In this document: positions 52,974-63,223 of the stretch, one piece after another
How positions within the stretch are numbered: position 1 is the stretch's first letter
How the letters are laid out: each line of letters opens with the position of its first letter
Origin: Legionella sp.
GTDB taxonomy: Bacteria; Pseudomonadota; Gammaproteobacteria; Legionellales; Legionellaceae
Assembly (NCBI GenBank): GCA_030680075.1
Contig: JAUXWR010000131.1
Span: 62,001 to 126,000, forward strand
Reading direction: 5' to 3'
Length of the DNA stretch: 64,000 nt
Notes under the pieces: model-generated
What the model saw: only the letters and a program-made list of their open reading frames with translations
Database searches by the model: none
What the model was told of the DNA's origin: nothing
Made by a program: the position numbers and the translations under genes

Positions 52974-54157
52974 GTACTATGCAACCGCGCCATTACACCC
53001 AGCGCGGCAAACCCACCAATAAGCCCTTGGCGCTGTATGACAAGTGTTTAATGATTGCGGTGCTCGGTTTGATCCTCATTGGTTTAATGATGGTTGCATC
53101 AAGCTCTGTGATGATTTCAACCAAATATTACCATCAACCTTTTCATTTTCTGATTCGCCAGTTTTGTTATCTTTGTGCCGGATTGTTCTTCGCTCTTGTG
53201 GTGATGCGTGTGGATACCAGTGTTTGGGAAAAACTCAGTATGCCATTGCTTCTTGTCTGTTTGATAATGCTCCTGCTCGTTTTAGTACCAGGTGTTGGGC
53301 GTATAGTAAATGGCAGTAGGCGATGGCTGGCGTTGGGGCCCATTGGTATCCAGGTATCCGAATTGACTAAGCTCGTGATGATTTTTTATGTAGCGGGTTA
53401 TTTGGTACGGCACCAGAAAGAGATCAGTCATTCAATTGTCGGTTTTATTAAACCGATGATTATTTTAGGCCTGGTTTCCGTTCTTTTGCTCATGGAGCCT
53501 GATTTTGGTGCGACTGTTGTCATAGCGGGCACGATTATGGCGATGTTATTTCTCGCCGGCGTGAGATTGCGTTATTATTTAGGATTATTGGTAATAGTTA
53601 TTTGTGCGCTCGCAGCTCTTGCAGTGTCATCGCCCTATCGTGTGGCACGATTAACCGCCTTTTTAAATCCCTGGGCTGATCAATTTAACACTGGTTATCA
53701 ATTGACACAGTCCTTGATTGCTTTCGGTCGAGGGGGATGGTTGGGTGTGGGGCTTGGCGATAGTGTGCAAAAATTATTTTATCTTCCCGAAGCGCACACG
53801 GATTTTCTTTTTGCCGTTCTTGCAGAAGAGCTTGGGTTATGTGGGGTTATTTTAGTATTAGCTTTATATAGTATACTGGTTTTTCGTGGCCTGATGATTG
53901 GTTACACGGCACATGGCCAAGAGCGATTGTTTGCGGCATTTACAGCTTATGGCCTGACCTTTTGGTTAGGATTGCAAGCCACTATTAATATGGGTGTGAA
54001 TTCGGGTTTATTGCCTACAAAGGGGTTGACGTTGCCCATGTTAAGTTACGGCGGTGCAAGTATAATTGTTAATTGCGTGGTCATTGCATTATTACTTCGC
54101 ATTGATCATGAAAATCGTTGGCAATCGCTGGGATTGCGCGCGCCAACCTCATCATAA
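52970..54157 (+). CDS. ftsW: Septal peptidoglycan polymerase FtsW
   Basis: FtsW is the SEDS-family glycosyltransferase of the division septum. The 395-residue protein has about ten membrane helices. It starts at a GTG that overlaps the murD stop by 4 bp. Recognisable parts are NGSRRWLALGPIGIQVSELT, LLMEPDFGATVVI, FNTGYQLTQSLIAFGRGGWL, HTDFLFAVLAEELG (catalytic-region Asp and Glu) and TKGLTLPMLSYGGASI near the end. In most relatives murG follows it; here murC begins 11 bp after the stop. Confidence 0.96.
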   Translation: MSTMQPRHYTQRGKPTNKPLALYDKCLMIAVLGLILIGLMMVASSSVMISTKYYHQPFHFLIRQFCYLCAGLFFALVVMRVDTSVWEKLSMPLLLVCLIMLLLVLVPGVGRIVNGSRRWLALGPIGIQVSELTKLVMIFYVAGYLVRHQKEISHSIVGFIKPMIILGLVSVLLLMEPDFGATVVIAGTIMAMLFLAGVRLRYYLGLLVIVICALAALAVSSPYRVARLTAFLNPWADQFNTGYQLTQSLIAFGRGGWLGVGLGDSVQKLFYLPEAHTDFLFAVLAEELGLCGVILVLALYSILVFRGLMIGYTAHGQERLFAAFTAYGLTFWLGLQATINMGVNSGLLPTKGLTLPMLSYGGASIIVNCVVIALLLRIDHENRWQSLGLRAPTSS

Positions 54158-54168
54158 AGGGGAATTTT

Positions 54169-55590
54169 GTGGATAGCACGGGAAACTTTCTTTCGCCAAG
54201 GATGCGGCGCGTAGAACATATACATTTTGTGGGAATCGGTGGCGCGGGTATGTGTGGCATTGCTGAAGTGTTGCACAATGAAGGCTATCGCATTACGGGT
54301 TCTGATCTGAGTGAAAATCGAACCGTACAAAGTTTGAAAGCATTGGGAATTGAGGTATTCATAGGCCACGATGTTAACAATATAGCAGGGGCTGATGTTG
54401 TTGTCCGATCGACTGCTGTTAACGGCGATAATCCTGAAATCGTAGCCGCTCGTGAGCAATTAATTCCGGTGATTCCCCGCGCTGCCATGTTGGCGGAGCT
54501 TATGCGTTTTCGCTACGGTATAGCGATTGCGGGCACGCATGGAAAAACCACGACAACAAGCCTTGTGAGCAGTATTCTCGGTGAAGGTGGCTTTGATCCA
54601 AGCTTTGTTATCGGTGGAAAATTAAATAGTTGTGGCAGTAATGCCCAGCTTGGGAAATCCGCCTATTTTGTTGCAGAAGCGGATGAAAGTGATGCATCCT
54701 TCTTATACCTTAAACCTATGATGGCAGTAGTTACCAATATTGATGCTGATCATATGGGTACTTATGATAATAGTTTTGATAAATTACGCTCAACGTTTAT
54801 AGAATTTTTGCATCACCTGCCTTTTTATGGTCTTGCTGTTATGTGTATTGAAGATGAAGAGGTTCGCCGTATCCTCCCTTCAATCGAGCGGCCAACCATG
54901 ACTTATGGTTTTCGTGAAGAAGCTCAATATCGCGCGATTAACTGGACGCAAAATGGTTTATTAAGCGAATTTACCGTGCAAAGACCTGCACCTCATAAAC
55001 CCTTAACCATAAAGTTCCAGTGGCCTGGGCGTCATAATGTTTTAAATGCCTTGGCTTCTATTGTTATTGCGACCGAAATCGGGGTTGCCGATGAATCTAT
55101 CATCGAGGCTTTGCAGAAATTTCAAGGGGTCGGTCGTCGATTCCAAATGTTGGGTGAAAGACGCTTTGAGCATGGCACTGCTATTGTGGTAGATGATTAT
55201 GGCCATCACCCCCAGGAAATAATCTCCACTATTGATGCGTTTCGTCGTGTCTGGCCGGACAAGCGCCTTGTGCATGTATTCCAGCCTCATCGTTATAGCC
55301 GAACCCAGTCGCTATTTTCTCAATTTGTAAGTGCCTTAAGCCTGGCTGACGAGTTATTATTAATGGATATTTACTCAGCCGGTGAGCAAGCTATTCCTGG
55401 CATTTCGAGCCAGTCATTGTTGCAAGAAATTTGCGTGAACTTTCCGAATGCGAGACTTATTACGGAACAAAATATGGCCTCTACTTTGGATGAAGTAATA
55501 TCAGATGGTGATGTAATTCTAATGCAAGGCGCCGGTAACGTTGGGCAATTGGCGCTTAATTTAATGAAAACATTACGAGAGCCAGCATGA
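54169..55590 (+). CDS. murC: UDP-N-acetylmuramate:L-alanine ligase
   Basis: MurC attaches L-Ala to UDP-MurNAc. The GTG at 54169 with AAAGGGG upstream gives 473 residues; the longer frame back to 54118 would overlap ftsW. Motifs are HFVGIGGAGMCGIAEVL at the nucleotide-sugar site, AGTHGKTTTTSLVSSIL at the ATP site, AEADESDASFLYLKPMMAVV, NIDADHMGTYDN and VVDDYGHHPQEIISTIDAF, then VFQPHRYSRTQSLF. Its stop overlaps murB by 4 bp. Confidence 0.97.
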   Translation: MDSTGNFLSPRMRRVEHIHFVGIGGAGMCGIAEVLHNEGYRITGSDLSENRTVQSLKALGIEVFIGHDVNNIAGADVVVRSTAVNGDNPEIVAAREQLIPVIPRAAMLAELMRFRYGIAIAGTHGKTTTTSLVSSILGEGGFDPSFVIGGKLNSCGSNAQLGKSAYFVAEADESDASFLYLKPMMAVVTNIDADHMGTYDNSFDKLRSTFIEFLHHLPFYGLAVMCIEDEEVRRILPSIERPTMTYGFREEAQYRAINWTQNGLLSEFTVQRPAPHKPLTIKFQWPGRHNVLNALASIVIATEIGVADESIIEALQKFQGVGRRFQMLGERRFEHGTAIVVDDYGHHPQEIISTIDAFRRVWPDKRLVHVFQPHRYSRTQSLFSQFVSALSLADELLLMDIYSAGEQAIPGISSQSLLQEICVNFPNARLITEQNMASTLDEVISDGDVILMQGAGNVGQLALNLMKTLREPA

Positions 55591-56501
55591 CCGAAAGAGA
55601 ATCGATAACAGGAAGCGATGTATCTTATCAGGGCCAATTATTAAAAAATGAACCCTTGGCTGATTATACTACCTGGCGCGTGGGAGGCACGGCAAAGCAA
55701 TTATACAAGCCCGCCAATATCGATGATCTGGCAATATTCCTTAAGAGTTTACCTGAAAATGAACCGTTGGTCTGGTTAGGACTGGGCAGCAATTCCCTCA
55801 TTAGAGACAGAGGATTTAACGGCACAGTTGTGCTAACCCAGGGCTGCTTAATGGCGATACAAATGCTTGATGAGCAACATGTGCGCGTTGAAGCAGGGGT
55901 ATCATGCGCCACTATGGCGCGATTTTGTGCGCGCAATAATCTTGCAGGCGGTGAGTTCTGGGCAGGAATCCCGGGTACTATGGGTGGTGCTTTACGCATG
56001 AACGCGGGTTGCTTTGGCGGCGAAACCTGGCAACAGGTGGTAGAAGTTGAAACCATGAATCGCGCGGGCGTGCAGACGACTCGAAAGGCCTCTGATTTTA
56101 GTGTGTCTTATCGTCATGTAGAGGGCCTTAACGACGATGAGTGGTTTACCGCCGCAACCTGTCGTCTTGAAAAAGGGGAAAAAGAAAAATCCCTGCAACT
56201 TATCAAGGAATTATTAGCGCATCGTGCGAATACTCAGCCAACCAGCGAGTATAATTGCGGCTCGGTATTCAGAAACCCCCCCGGCAATTTCGCAGCGCTT
56301 CTCATCGAATCCTGTGGCCTTAAGGGGCGGCAACTCGGGGGCGCTATTGTTTCCACCAAACATGCCAATTTTATCATTAATCAACAAGGCAGTGCGTCGG
56401 CCGACGATATTGAGTCGTTAATCGTGTTGGTACGTGATACAGTAAATCAAAAAACCCAAATAGAACTTATACGCGAAGTGCATATCATCGGAGACCAGTA
56501 A
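55587..56501 (+). CDS. murB: UDP-N-acetylenolpyruvoylglucosamine reductase
   Basis: MurB is a FAD enzyme that makes UDP-MurNAc. It is 304 residues, of the shorter type. [20 protein letters not shown] starts the FAD-binding domain, followed by [20 protein letters not shown] and [20 protein letters not shown]. The C-terminal end ([40 protein letters not shown]) carries the conserved Ser and Glu of the active site. ATGA overlaps with murC, and its stop overlaps ddl by one base. Confidence 0.96.
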   Translation: MTERESITGSDVSYQGQLLKNEPLADYTTWRVGGTAKQLYKPANIDDLAIFLKSLPENEPLVWLGLGSNSLIRDRGFNGTVVLTQGCLMAIQMLDEQHVRVEAGVSCATMARFCARNNLAGGEFWAGIPGTMGGALRMNAGCFGGETWQQVVEVETMNRAGVQTTRKASDFSVSYRHVEGLNDDEWFTAATCRLEKGEKEKSLQLIKELLAHRANTQPTSEYNCGSVFRNPPGNFAALLIESCGLKGRQLGGAIVSTKHANFIINQQGSASADDIESLIVLVRDTVNQKTQIELIREVHIIGDQ

Positions 56502-57595
56502 TGTCTAAACCTATAAATCTCGTTTTACTTTACGGCGGTAAATCTGGTGAGCATGAGATTTCCTTACGGTCTGCGGCGTCAGTATTGACCCATTTGGATG
56601 CCACTAAATACACCATTATCCCCGTCGGAATGGATAAAGAAGGTCGATTTTATTTAAATGATTACCAGGAATTATTAAGCTTTAATACAAGCTTGCCTGT
56701 GATGACCTCGCGCTCCAGGCCATTACCCGGTTTATTGGCAGATGGCCGTCTTGCTATTGATGCCGACGTCGTTTTTCCGGTTGTCCACGGCCCTATGTAT
56801 GAGGATGGTTGTTTACAAGGCTTGCTTGAGCTTGCCGGTGTGGCTTATGTTGGTTGTAATGTGTTGTCCTCAGCGATTGGCATGGATAAAGATATAGCAA
56901 GGCGTCTAGCTTGTACGGATACAATTCATGCAGCACGTTATCGTATGTTGTCATGGCATTCGACAGCCAATGAGCGCCAACAATTTTGCCAGCAAACAGT
57001 TACTGAGCTAAACTGGCCCCTGTTTGTAAAACCTTGCTCTCTTGGGTCAAGTGTGGGCATTCATAAAGTAAAAAATCTTACTGAGTTGAGTGCAGCAATT
57101 GAAGATGCATTGCGTTATGATGAGACTATTCTGGTCGAAGAGTTTTTGCCCGGTCGCGAAATTGAGTTAGCTGTTCTTGAAAATCCAATACCGTCAGCAC
57201 CTCCTCTGGTTAGCATTCCAGGTGAGATAACGGTTAATCACCCTGATGGATTTTATTCATACACTGCTAAATACCTTGAAAGCAATGAGACACAATTATA
57301 TGTGCCCGCCAAGCTCACCGCACCAGTGACGCTGCAATTGCAACAAATAGCCGGTGAAATTTTTACCCGGTTAAAGTGTAAAGGTATGGCGCGTGTGGAT
57401 TTCTTTGTAAACGACGATACTGGTAATATTTATTTTAATGAGATTAATACCTTGCCCGGATTCACCTCCATTAGTATGTATCCCAAACTTTGGCAAGCAA
57501 GTGGCTTGGATTATCCGGCTCTTCTTGATAGTCTGGTTAATCTGGCAATGATTCATCGCCGTTGCAAGCTTCAATTAGTGACCAGTTACCAATGA
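56501..57595 (+). CDS. ddlB: D-alanine--D-alanine ligase
   Basis: This ATP-grasp ligase makes D-Ala-D-Ala for MurF. It is 364 residues, longer than E. coli DdlB (306). Motifs are [81 protein letters not shown] and [20 protein letters not shown]. It overlaps murB by one base (TAATG) and precedes ftsQ after a 45-bp gap. Confidence 0.96.
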   Translation: MSKPINLVLLYGGKSGEHEISLRSAASVLTHLDATKYTIIPVGMDKEGRFYLNDYQELLSFNTSLPVMTSRSRPLPGLLADGRLAIDADVVFPVVHGPMYEDGCLQGLLELAGVAYVGCNVLSSAIGMDKDIARRLACTDTIHAARYRMLSWHSTANERQQFCQQTVTELNWPLFVKPCSLGSSVGIHKVKNLTELSAAIEDALRYDETILVEEFLPGREIELAVLENPIPSAPPLVSIPGEITVNHPDGFYSYTAKYLESNETQLYVPAKLTAPVTLQLQQIAGEIFTRLKCKGMARVDFFVNDDTGNIYFNEINTLPGFTSISMYPKLWQASGLDYPALLDSLVNLAMIHRRCKLQLVTSYQ

Positions 57596-57640
57596 TCCCG
57601 GATTAAGTGTTGCAAAAGAATAAGAGGGTGATAAGACAGG

Positions 57641-58360
57641 ATGGATGCGGATAAGGGGCAGTTACGCTATGCTAGCGCTTTAACAGGATTAATTATCTGT
57701 GCTATTTTTTTGGCGGCTCACTTAATTTATATATATATTGCCGACCCGCGCAGGTTTCCCATTAATACAGTTAAAATAGCGGCAACCTATCACCATATTA
57801 CGCACAAGCAGTTGGAAACAATACTGGAAGGTTACCTTAACGCCAGTTTTTTTTCTTTGCCCATCGCGCGCTTGCAGAATGAACTGGAAAATCTGGATTG
57901 GACGGATAAGGTTCAAGTTGAGCGTATCTGGCCAGATGTGTTAAAAATAAGGTTGGTGGAGAAAACGCCGGTTGCGATTTGGAATAACGCTATGCTGACA
58001 GAAGATGGCGCAATATTCAATGAAGGTGGTAAGCTGACAGAAGATTCATTGCCGCGTTTGAGTGGTCCGCATAATCAAGCGCGAGAAGTCTTACAAGTTT
58101 ATAAAAAAATGAGTAAGATATTAACAGAATATGGCTTGCATGTAGCGACCCTTGAATGGCGCGAAAATGAAGCCTGGGAATTAACCCTTTCTAATGGGGT
58201 GCGGCTGCGATTAGGTAAGCGCTCTCTGGAAACGAGAATTAATAGATTTTGTAAAGCGTATCCTGCCGTTTTCGCAGCGAAATCAGAGCAGTTGGTAAGT
58301 GTGGATTTACGTTATCCGCGGGGTATGGCGGTGCAATGGAAAAAAATTACGGGAAGATAA
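57641..58360 (+). CDS. ftsQ: Cell division protein FtsQ
   Basis: FtsQ is a bitopic divisome protein that recruits FtsL and FtsB. The 239-residue protein has one N-terminal membrane helix (ALTGLIICAIFLAAHLIYIY) after a short cytosolic tail. A POTRA domain follows (PRRFPINTVKIAATYHHITH, LDWTDKVQVERIWPDVLKIR), then the beta domain (VEKTPVAIWNNAMLTEDGAI, RLGKRSLETRINRFCKAYPA). Its stop overlaps the ftsA ATG by one base (TAATG). Confidence 0.93.
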   Translation: MDADKGQLRYASALTGLIICAIFLAAHLIYIYIADPRRFPINTVKIAATYHHITHKQLETILEGYLNASFFSLPIARLQNELENLDWTDKVQVERIWPDVLKIRLVEKTPVAIWNNAMLTEDGAIFNEGGKLTEDSLPRLSGPHNQAREVLQVYKKMSKILTEYGLHVATLEWRENEAWELTLSNGVRLRLGKRSLETRINRFCKAYPAVFAAKSEQLVSVDLRYPRGMAVQWKKITGR

Positions 58361-59598
58361 TGGCTAAAAAATCAGAAAAAAATATCATAACCGGTTTGGA
58401 TATAGGGACATCAAAAGTAGTCGCTCTGGTAGGAGAAGTGACCGCAGATGGTACTATTGAAATTATCGGCATAGGACGCCATCCCTCCCGGGGTTTAAAA
58501 CGCGGCGTTGTCGTGGATATTGAAGCTACCGTTAACTCCATTCAGCGAGCGGTTCAGGAAGCTGAATTGATGGCAGGCACTGACGTGCGTACGGTTTATG
58601 CCGGTATTGCCGGCAGTCACATTCGTAGCTTGAATTCTCATGGTATTGTGGCTATACGCGATCAGGAAGTATCCCAAGCCGATGTTGACAGGGTTATTGA
58701 AGCGGCAAAAGCGGTCGTGATTCCTGCCGACCAGAAAATCCTGCATATTTTGCCACAAGAGTACATTATTGATAATCAGGGAAGCATCCGCGAGCCTGTA
58801 GGTATGGCAGGTATAAGGCTTGAAGCGCGCGTGCATATCGTAACAGGTGCTGTCAGTGCCGCCCAAAATATTGCAAAATGTGTGCGTCGTTGTGGTTTGG
58901 ACGTTAACGACATTATTCTTGAGCAACTGGCTTCAAGTCATGCGGTTCTTACGGACGATGAGAAAGAATTAGGCGTTTGTGTTATTGATATTGGCGGCGG
59001 CACTACCGATATTGCGATATTTGCGGAAGGCGCAATTCAATACACGGCCGTTATCCCTATTGCGGGTGACCAGGTGACGAATGATATTGCCATGGCACTG
59101 CGTACGCCTACTAAAGCGGCGGAAGCGATAAAGGTGAAGCATGCCTGCGCTATGCCAGAACTTGCCAGTGCAAATGAAATGATTGAAGTAATGAGCGTTA
59201 ACGAACGTCCGGGTCGCAAAATTTCTGCAAAAGCTTTGTCTGATGTCGTTTCAGCTCGATATGAAGAGCTATTTAATTTGGTAAGAAATGAACTACGTCG
59301 CAGTGGTTTCGAATACCGAGTTGCGGCAGGTATGGTGATGACAGGTGGTGGTTCTTGTGTACAAGGCGCCATTGAGTTGGCTGAAATGTGTTTTGAGATG
59401 CCTGTCCGTCACGGTTTTGCTCACCACGTCGCGGGCTTGGCTGAAGCATGCACGAACCCATCATTAGCAACAGGTGTCGGGTTATTGTTACATGGGTATC
59501 AGCAACAATACCAAGGTGGTTATAGCGTACCTGTATTGAGCGATACCAGCAAAGGTGTGTGGTCACGGATGCGGGAATGGTTTCAAGGTAATTTCTAA
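58360..59598 (+). CDS. ftsA: Cell division protein FtsA
   Basis: FtsA is the actin-like membrane tether of the Z-ring. The ATG at 58360 has GGGAAG upstream and gives 412 residues; a longer frame from 58336 overlaps ftsQ. ATPase motifs are ITGLDIGTSKVVALVGEV (phosphate 1), VCVIDIGGGTTDIAIF (phosphate 2) and MVMTGGGSCVQGAIELA (adenosine). GRHPSRGLKRGVVVDIEATV marks the 1C domain. The C-terminal WSRMREWFQGNF is the amphipathic membrane-binding helix. ftsZ follows after 39 bp. Confidence 0.97.
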   Translation: MAKKSEKNIITGLDIGTSKVVALVGEVTADGTIEIIGIGRHPSRGLKRGVVVDIEATVNSIQRAVQEAELMAGTDVRTVYAGIAGSHIRSLNSHGIVAIRDQEVSQADVDRVIEAAKAVVIPADQKILHILPQEYIIDNQGSIREPVGMAGIRLEARVHIVTGAVSAAQNIAKCVRRCGLDVNDIILEQLASSHAVLTDDEKELGVCVIDIGGGTTDIAIFAEGAIQYTAVIPIAGDQVTNDIAMALRTPTKAAEAIKVKHACAMPELASANEMIEVMSVNERPGRKISAKALSDVVSARYEELFNLVRNELRRSGFEYRVAAGMVMTGGGSCVQGAIELAEMCFEMPVRHGFAHHVAGLAEACTNPSLATGVGLLLHGYQQQYQGGYSVPVLSDTSKGVWSRMREWFQGNF

Positions 59599-59637
59599 TT
59601 TACGTATATTAATTGACAGAATTCGGGAGAGGCAGGA

Positions 59638-60834
59638 ATGTTTGAATTGACGCAGCAAGCCCAGGAAAACAGTGCCGTTATTAAAGTTGTTGGTGTCGGT
59701 GGCGGTGGTGGTAATGCTCTTGAACACATGGTGGCGGAAAATATTGACGGTGTGGAATTTATTTGTGCAAACACAGATGCGCAAGCACTTAAAAATTCGA
59801 ATGCGAAAATTCACCTGAAATTAGGCGATGAGCTGACTAAAGGATTAGGGGCAGGGGCTGATCCTCGTATAGGACGCCAGGCTGCTGAAGAAGACCGCGA
59901 TAGAATTCGAGAAATTCTTGAGGGGTCTGATATGGTATTTATTACGGCAGGGATGGGTGGTGGTACAGGAACGGGTGCGGCGCCAGTATTTGCGGAAGTC
60001 GCCAAAGAGCTTAATATTCTCACCGTGGCGGTGGTAACCAAACCTTTTTCATTTGAAGGTAAGCAACGTGCATTAGCTGCTGAAGAGGGCATTCGCCGAC
60101 TGGCTGAGCATGTTGATTCTCTTATTACGATACCAAACAATAAATTACTCAGTGTATTGGGCAAGAATATTAGTTTGTTAAATGCTTTTAAAGCGGCAAA
60201 CAACGTATTGCTAGGCGCTGTAAAAGGAATCTCTGATCTGATTACACGTCCTGGATTAATCAACGTAGACTTTGCCGATGTGCGCACTGTTATGTCTGAA
60301 ATGGGCATGGCGATGATGGGAACGGGAAGTGCCACAGGGGAGCAGCGCGCTCGCCAGGCAGCCGAAGCGGCTATTGCTTCGCCTTTACTTGAGGACGTAA
60401 ATTTCTCCGGCGCTAAAGGAATATTGGTTAATATTACTGCGGGCATTAACATGTCTATCGGTGAGTTTGAAGAAGTAGGTGACGTAGTCAAAGAATTTAT
60501 TTCTGATGATGCGACGGTTGTTGTAGGGACAGTTATTGATCCAGACATGACCGATGAAATGCGAGTGACAGTCATTGTTACAGGACTGGGCGGCGAGTCA
60601 CGTGGTCGCCAACACCAAAAACCGGCGGCGAACACTAAATCACGCGTTGCTGAATCTTTACGCAGTGATGGTACATTCGATTATCAACAACTGGATAGAC
60701 CTGCTGTAATGCGTAAGCAGGCTAGTAACACTCCTGCAGCACCGGTGTCTAAAAATACGTCTGAATCGGTACCGGATGTTGATTACCTCGATATTCCTGC
60801 TTTCTTACGACGTCAGGAAGAGCTTGTGGAATAA
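59638..60834 (+). CDS. ftsZ: Cell division GTPase FtsZ
   Basis: FtsZ is the tubulin-like protein that forms the division ring. It is 398 residues. The GTP-binding part has [17 protein letters not shown], the signature [15 protein letters not shown] (107-120) and the T7 loop [20 protein letters not shown] variable linker (about 315-380) leads to the conserved C-terminal peptide [14 protein letters not shown] that binds FtsA and ZipA. An antisense frame of 274 codons inside it is a shadow. A strong hairpin follows. Confidence 0.98.
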   Translation: MFELTQQAQENSAVIKVVGVGGGGGNALEHMVAENIDGVEFICANTDAQALKNSNAKIHLKLGDELTKGLGAGADPRIGRQAAEEDRDRIREILEGSDMVFITAGMGGGTGTGAAPVFAEVAKELNILTVAVVTKPFSFEGKQRALAAEEGIRRLAEHVDSLITIPNNKLLSVLGKNISLLNAFKAANNVLLGAVKGISDLITRPGLINVDFADVRTVMSEMGMAMMGTGSATGEQRARQAAEAAIASPLLEDVNFSGAKGILVNITAGINMSIGEFEEVGDVVKEFISDDATVVVGTVIDPDMTDEMRVTVIVTGLGGESRGRQHQKPAANTKSRVAESLRSDGTFDYQQLDRPAVMRKQASNTPAAPVSKNTSESVPDVDYLDIPAFLRRQEELVE

Positions 60835-60844
60835 CAATCTGCTC

Positions 60845-60884
60845 TCAAAGCATACGCACGCGAAATCTTGTGCGTATGCTTTGA
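60845..60884 (+). terminator. 15-bp hairpin after ftsZ
   Basis: TCAAAGCATACGCAC (60845-60859) and GTGCGTATGCTTTGA (60870-60884) form a perfect stem with a 10-base loop, 11 bp after the ftsZ stop. No T-run follows, so Rho or transcript-end protection is possible. It separates the division cluster from lpxC. Confidence 0.6.
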
Positions 60885-61074
60885 AACGGCGCAAACGGTC
60901 GGCTTAAATGTAAGGCTTTATGTATCCAGGCACTTGGCTCTGCATTAAACATGCTGGCTTTTTGTGCTTTTTTCAAAAAAAAACTAAAAAATTAGACTAA
61001 TCAATAAATTGTTGTTATCATTTGGTGGTTTGTTGCGCTAAAAATACCAGGGTATTCGAAAAGGTGATCACTGA

Positions 61075-61992
61075 ATGATGAAACAAAGAACTCCTAAGAA
61101 AGTGATTCAGGCAACAGGTATTGGTTTACATTCCGGTAAAAAAGTTCTTCTCACCTTACGTCCGGCGCCTATTAACACCGGTATTATTTTTCGACGTATT
61201 GATTTAAATCCCGTTGTTGAAATTCACGCTTCTTATGATAATGTCGGTGACACCAGATTATGCACCTCTCTACATCGTGATGGTGTATGGGTCGCGACTG
61301 TTGAGCATCTGCTCTCGGCACTTGCGGGTCTTGGAATTGACAACGCTTATGTAGATGTAAATGCCCCTGAAATTCCTATTATGGATGGCAGTGCGGCGCC
61401 TTTTGTATTTTTAATCCAGTCAGCCGGGATTCGTGAACAAAGTGCAGCCAAGCGCTTTATACGAATTTTGAAGCCCATTCGGGTTGAGCACGGCGGAAAA
61501 TACGTGCAGTTTTTACCTTACGATGGCTATAAGGTTTCCTTTACCATTGATTTTGATCATCCCGTATTTAATGACAGACCTCAGACAGCTCATTTTGATT
61601 TTTCCACCACCTCGTATGTGAAAGAAGTTTGTCGTGCCAGAACCTTTGGCTTCCTCTCTGATTATGAGAAATTGCGCGAGGCGGATCTTGCCAAAGGTGG
61701 CAGTCTTGATAACGCCATTGTCGTTGATGATTACCGTGTATTAAACGAGGATGGATTACGTTTCGAAAGCGAATTTGTCGCGCATAAGGTACTTGATGCA
61801 ATTGGCGATCTTTACCTTCTCGGATGCGGTTTAATAGGTGCTTTTGAAGGGTATAAATCCGGACATGAATTAAACAATCGTTTATTACGAGAGTTAATGG
61901 TGCACCAGGATGCCTGGGAATATACTCATTTTGACGCTGACGACTATCACCCTGCTTTTAGTGGCTTAAATATCGTCCCATTAGAAGCCTAG
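61075..61992 (+). CDS. lpxC: UDP-3-O-acyl-N-acetylglucosamine deacetylase
   Basis: LpxC is the zinc enzyme of the committed step of lipid A synthesis. It is 305 residues, as in E. coli. [27 protein letters not shown]-type sequence ([20 protein letters not shown], first zinc His), [14 protein letters not shown] and [18 protein letters not shown] (second zinc His and Asp) are intact. A second Met at 61078 could be the start. It follows ftsZ, the usual gammaproteobacterial order. Confidence 0.97.
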   Translation: MMKQRTPKKVIQATGIGLHSGKKVLLTLRPAPINTGIIFRRIDLNPVVEIHASYDNVGDTRLCTSLHRDGVWVATVEHLLSALAGLGIDNAYVDVNAPEIPIMDGSAAPFVFLIQSAGIREQSAAKRFIRILKPIRVEHGGKYVQFLPYDGYKVSFTIDFDHPVFNDRPQTAHFDFSTTSYVKEVCRARTFGFLSDYEKLREADLAKGGSLDNAIVVDDYRVLNEDGLRFESEFVAHKVLDAIGDLYLLGCGLIGAFEGYKSGHELNNRLLRELMVHQDAWEYTHFDADDYHPAFSGLNIVPLEA

Positions 61993-62023
61993 ATAAAAAT
62001 ACGTTTACTTAAGACCATAAAAA

Positions 62024-62458
62024 CTATTTTTCCCCACATTTAGCCAAATTTAGTAAAGCATCTCTTAAGGGCAGATAAGAGCATAATTCACCTGCATTAC
62101 GCACGCTATTTCGCGCAGAAGAGGATAACTCTGGCATGGATGATTTAGCGAGTTTGCCCGGATTTTCAGGGTATTGTTCAGCAAGGATTTGTACCTTGAT
62201 TGAAATTAACCGATATAATCCCGCGTCTTTTCTCAAGATATCACGCAATGTCGGAAGATAATAACGAAGCTCAGTAGCCCAGGCAGGGTTCGCGGTTACA
62301 ATCACTAAACACCCTTTGTTGAAACTACCGACATTACATTTTCCATGCAATGTTTCTGGTAAGTAGTGATCAAGCTTTAGATTTAAATCATCCAGCTCTA
62401 CTGCCTGCTGACAAATATCAACTAATTGTTTATTAAGACAGCGATTAATACGACGCAT
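62024..62458 (-). CDS. DUF721/DciA-like protein
   Basis: This 144-residue protein is related to DUF721 (DciA), the replicative-helicase operator found in bacteria without DnaC. The pattern LVIVTANPAWATELRYYLPT and ILRKDAGLYRLISIKVQIL matches the compact N-terminal KH-like domain. The C-terminus is short and variable. A DUF721 gene next to lpxC and the secA region is common in gammaproteobacteria. It is on the minus strand and convergent with lpxC. Confidence 0.75.
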   Translation of the reverse strand: MRRINRCLNKQLVDICQQAVELDDLNLKLDHYLPETLHGKCNVGSFNKGCLVIVTANPAWATELRYYLPTLRDILRKDAGLYRLISIKVQILAEQYPENPGKLAKSSMPELSSSARNSVRNAGELCSYLPLRDALLNLAKCGEK

Positions 62459-62534
62459 GAAGGATTATTCAATGTATGACATGTTGTGAATATAACACAA
62501 GACAATCAGAATAAGCACATGACTCTTATAACTA

Positions 62535-62725
62535 CCCACTCTCACGAAACACTCCCTAACGGTCGCGGCTCGGTTGGTGGTTCGATTGGTGGTTTATCCG
62601 AGCCGCGACCGTCAGGGAGTGTTGAAGGGCTCACATAAAACACAAGTCCCCAAATACCCATGACTTTTACAACTACTCACTCTCACGAAACACTCCCTAA
62701 CGGTCGTGCCTCGGTTGGTGGCTCG
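62535..62725. repeat. Large palindrome with an extra copy of one arm
   Basis: A 26-bp arm at 62548-62573 (AACACTCCCTAACGGTCGCG then GCTCGG) pairs with 62598-62623 with one mismatch, around a 24-base loop containing TTGGTGGTTCGATTGGTGG. The left arm with its flank CACTCTCACGAA is repeated directly at about 62674-62721, with small changes. The 62459-62789 gap has no other content except the ribosome-binding region of the next gene. Confidence 0.7.
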
Positions 62726-62789
62726 GTTTTGAGAGCGCAGCGTGGTAATATATAATTTATTATATTTGCGTAAACTTAAGAGGATAAAA

Positions 62790-63221
62790 ATGACGGATAA
62801 GAATGTGGTGTATGTTGCGAAGCTTCATTGGCTCCTGTTTTTTGGTCCAGTTGCGCTTGCCTGTCTTGCCCTTTTTATCGGCATACAATTTGAGCAATTA
62901 AAACAAGTCGCTTTATTTTTATTGATTTTCTCCGTTGTTTGGAGCGCCATTACATGGGTCAATTATCACTTTTCATCCCTCACCATTGAAAAAAAACGGG
63001 TAATTTTCCGAACAGGTATTCTGGTTCGTAAAACCACCGACATTCCTTACACAAAAATTGAAAGTATTGATATTCGTCAATCCATTATCGGAAGTCTCAT
63101 GCGCTATGGCGCTCTGATGATTACCGGGACAGGTGGCACACGACATTTCATCAATTTTGTGAACAAACCGTTAACTTGCCGTCGTTATATAGAACAACTA
63201 ATGCATGCCGAAGAGTCATAA
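62790..63221 (+). CDS. PH-domain (bPH2/YdbT-like) membrane protein
   Basis: This 143-residue protein has two membrane helices (LHWLLFFGPVALACLALFIG and FLLIFSVVWSAITWVNYHF) followed by a bacterial PH-type domain: SSLTIEKKRVIFRTGILVRK, TTDIPYTKIESIDIRQSIIG, MRYGALMITGTGGTRHFINF. I chose the ATG at 62790 because AAGAGGA lies 5 bp upstream; a longer frame adds 16 residues from the repeat region. The function is unknown. The next gene starts 2 bp after its stop. Confidence 0.85.
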   Translation: MTDKNVVYVAKLHWLLFFGPVALACLALFIGIQFEQLKQVALFLLIFSVVWSAITWVNYHFSSLTIEKKRVIFRTGILVRKTTDIPYTKIESIDIRQSIIGSLMRYGALMITGTGGTRHFINFVNKPLTCRRYIEQLMHAEES

Positions 63222-63223
63222 AC

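Noticed and set aside
59811..60635. 274-codon antisense frame inside ftsZ
   Set aside because: It mirrors a strongly conserved gene, its translation is low-complexity Ser/Ile/Pro sequence, and it has no ribosome-binding site.
62535..62725. CRISPR array
   Set aside because: Only two direct copies and one inverted arm are present, without regular spacing.
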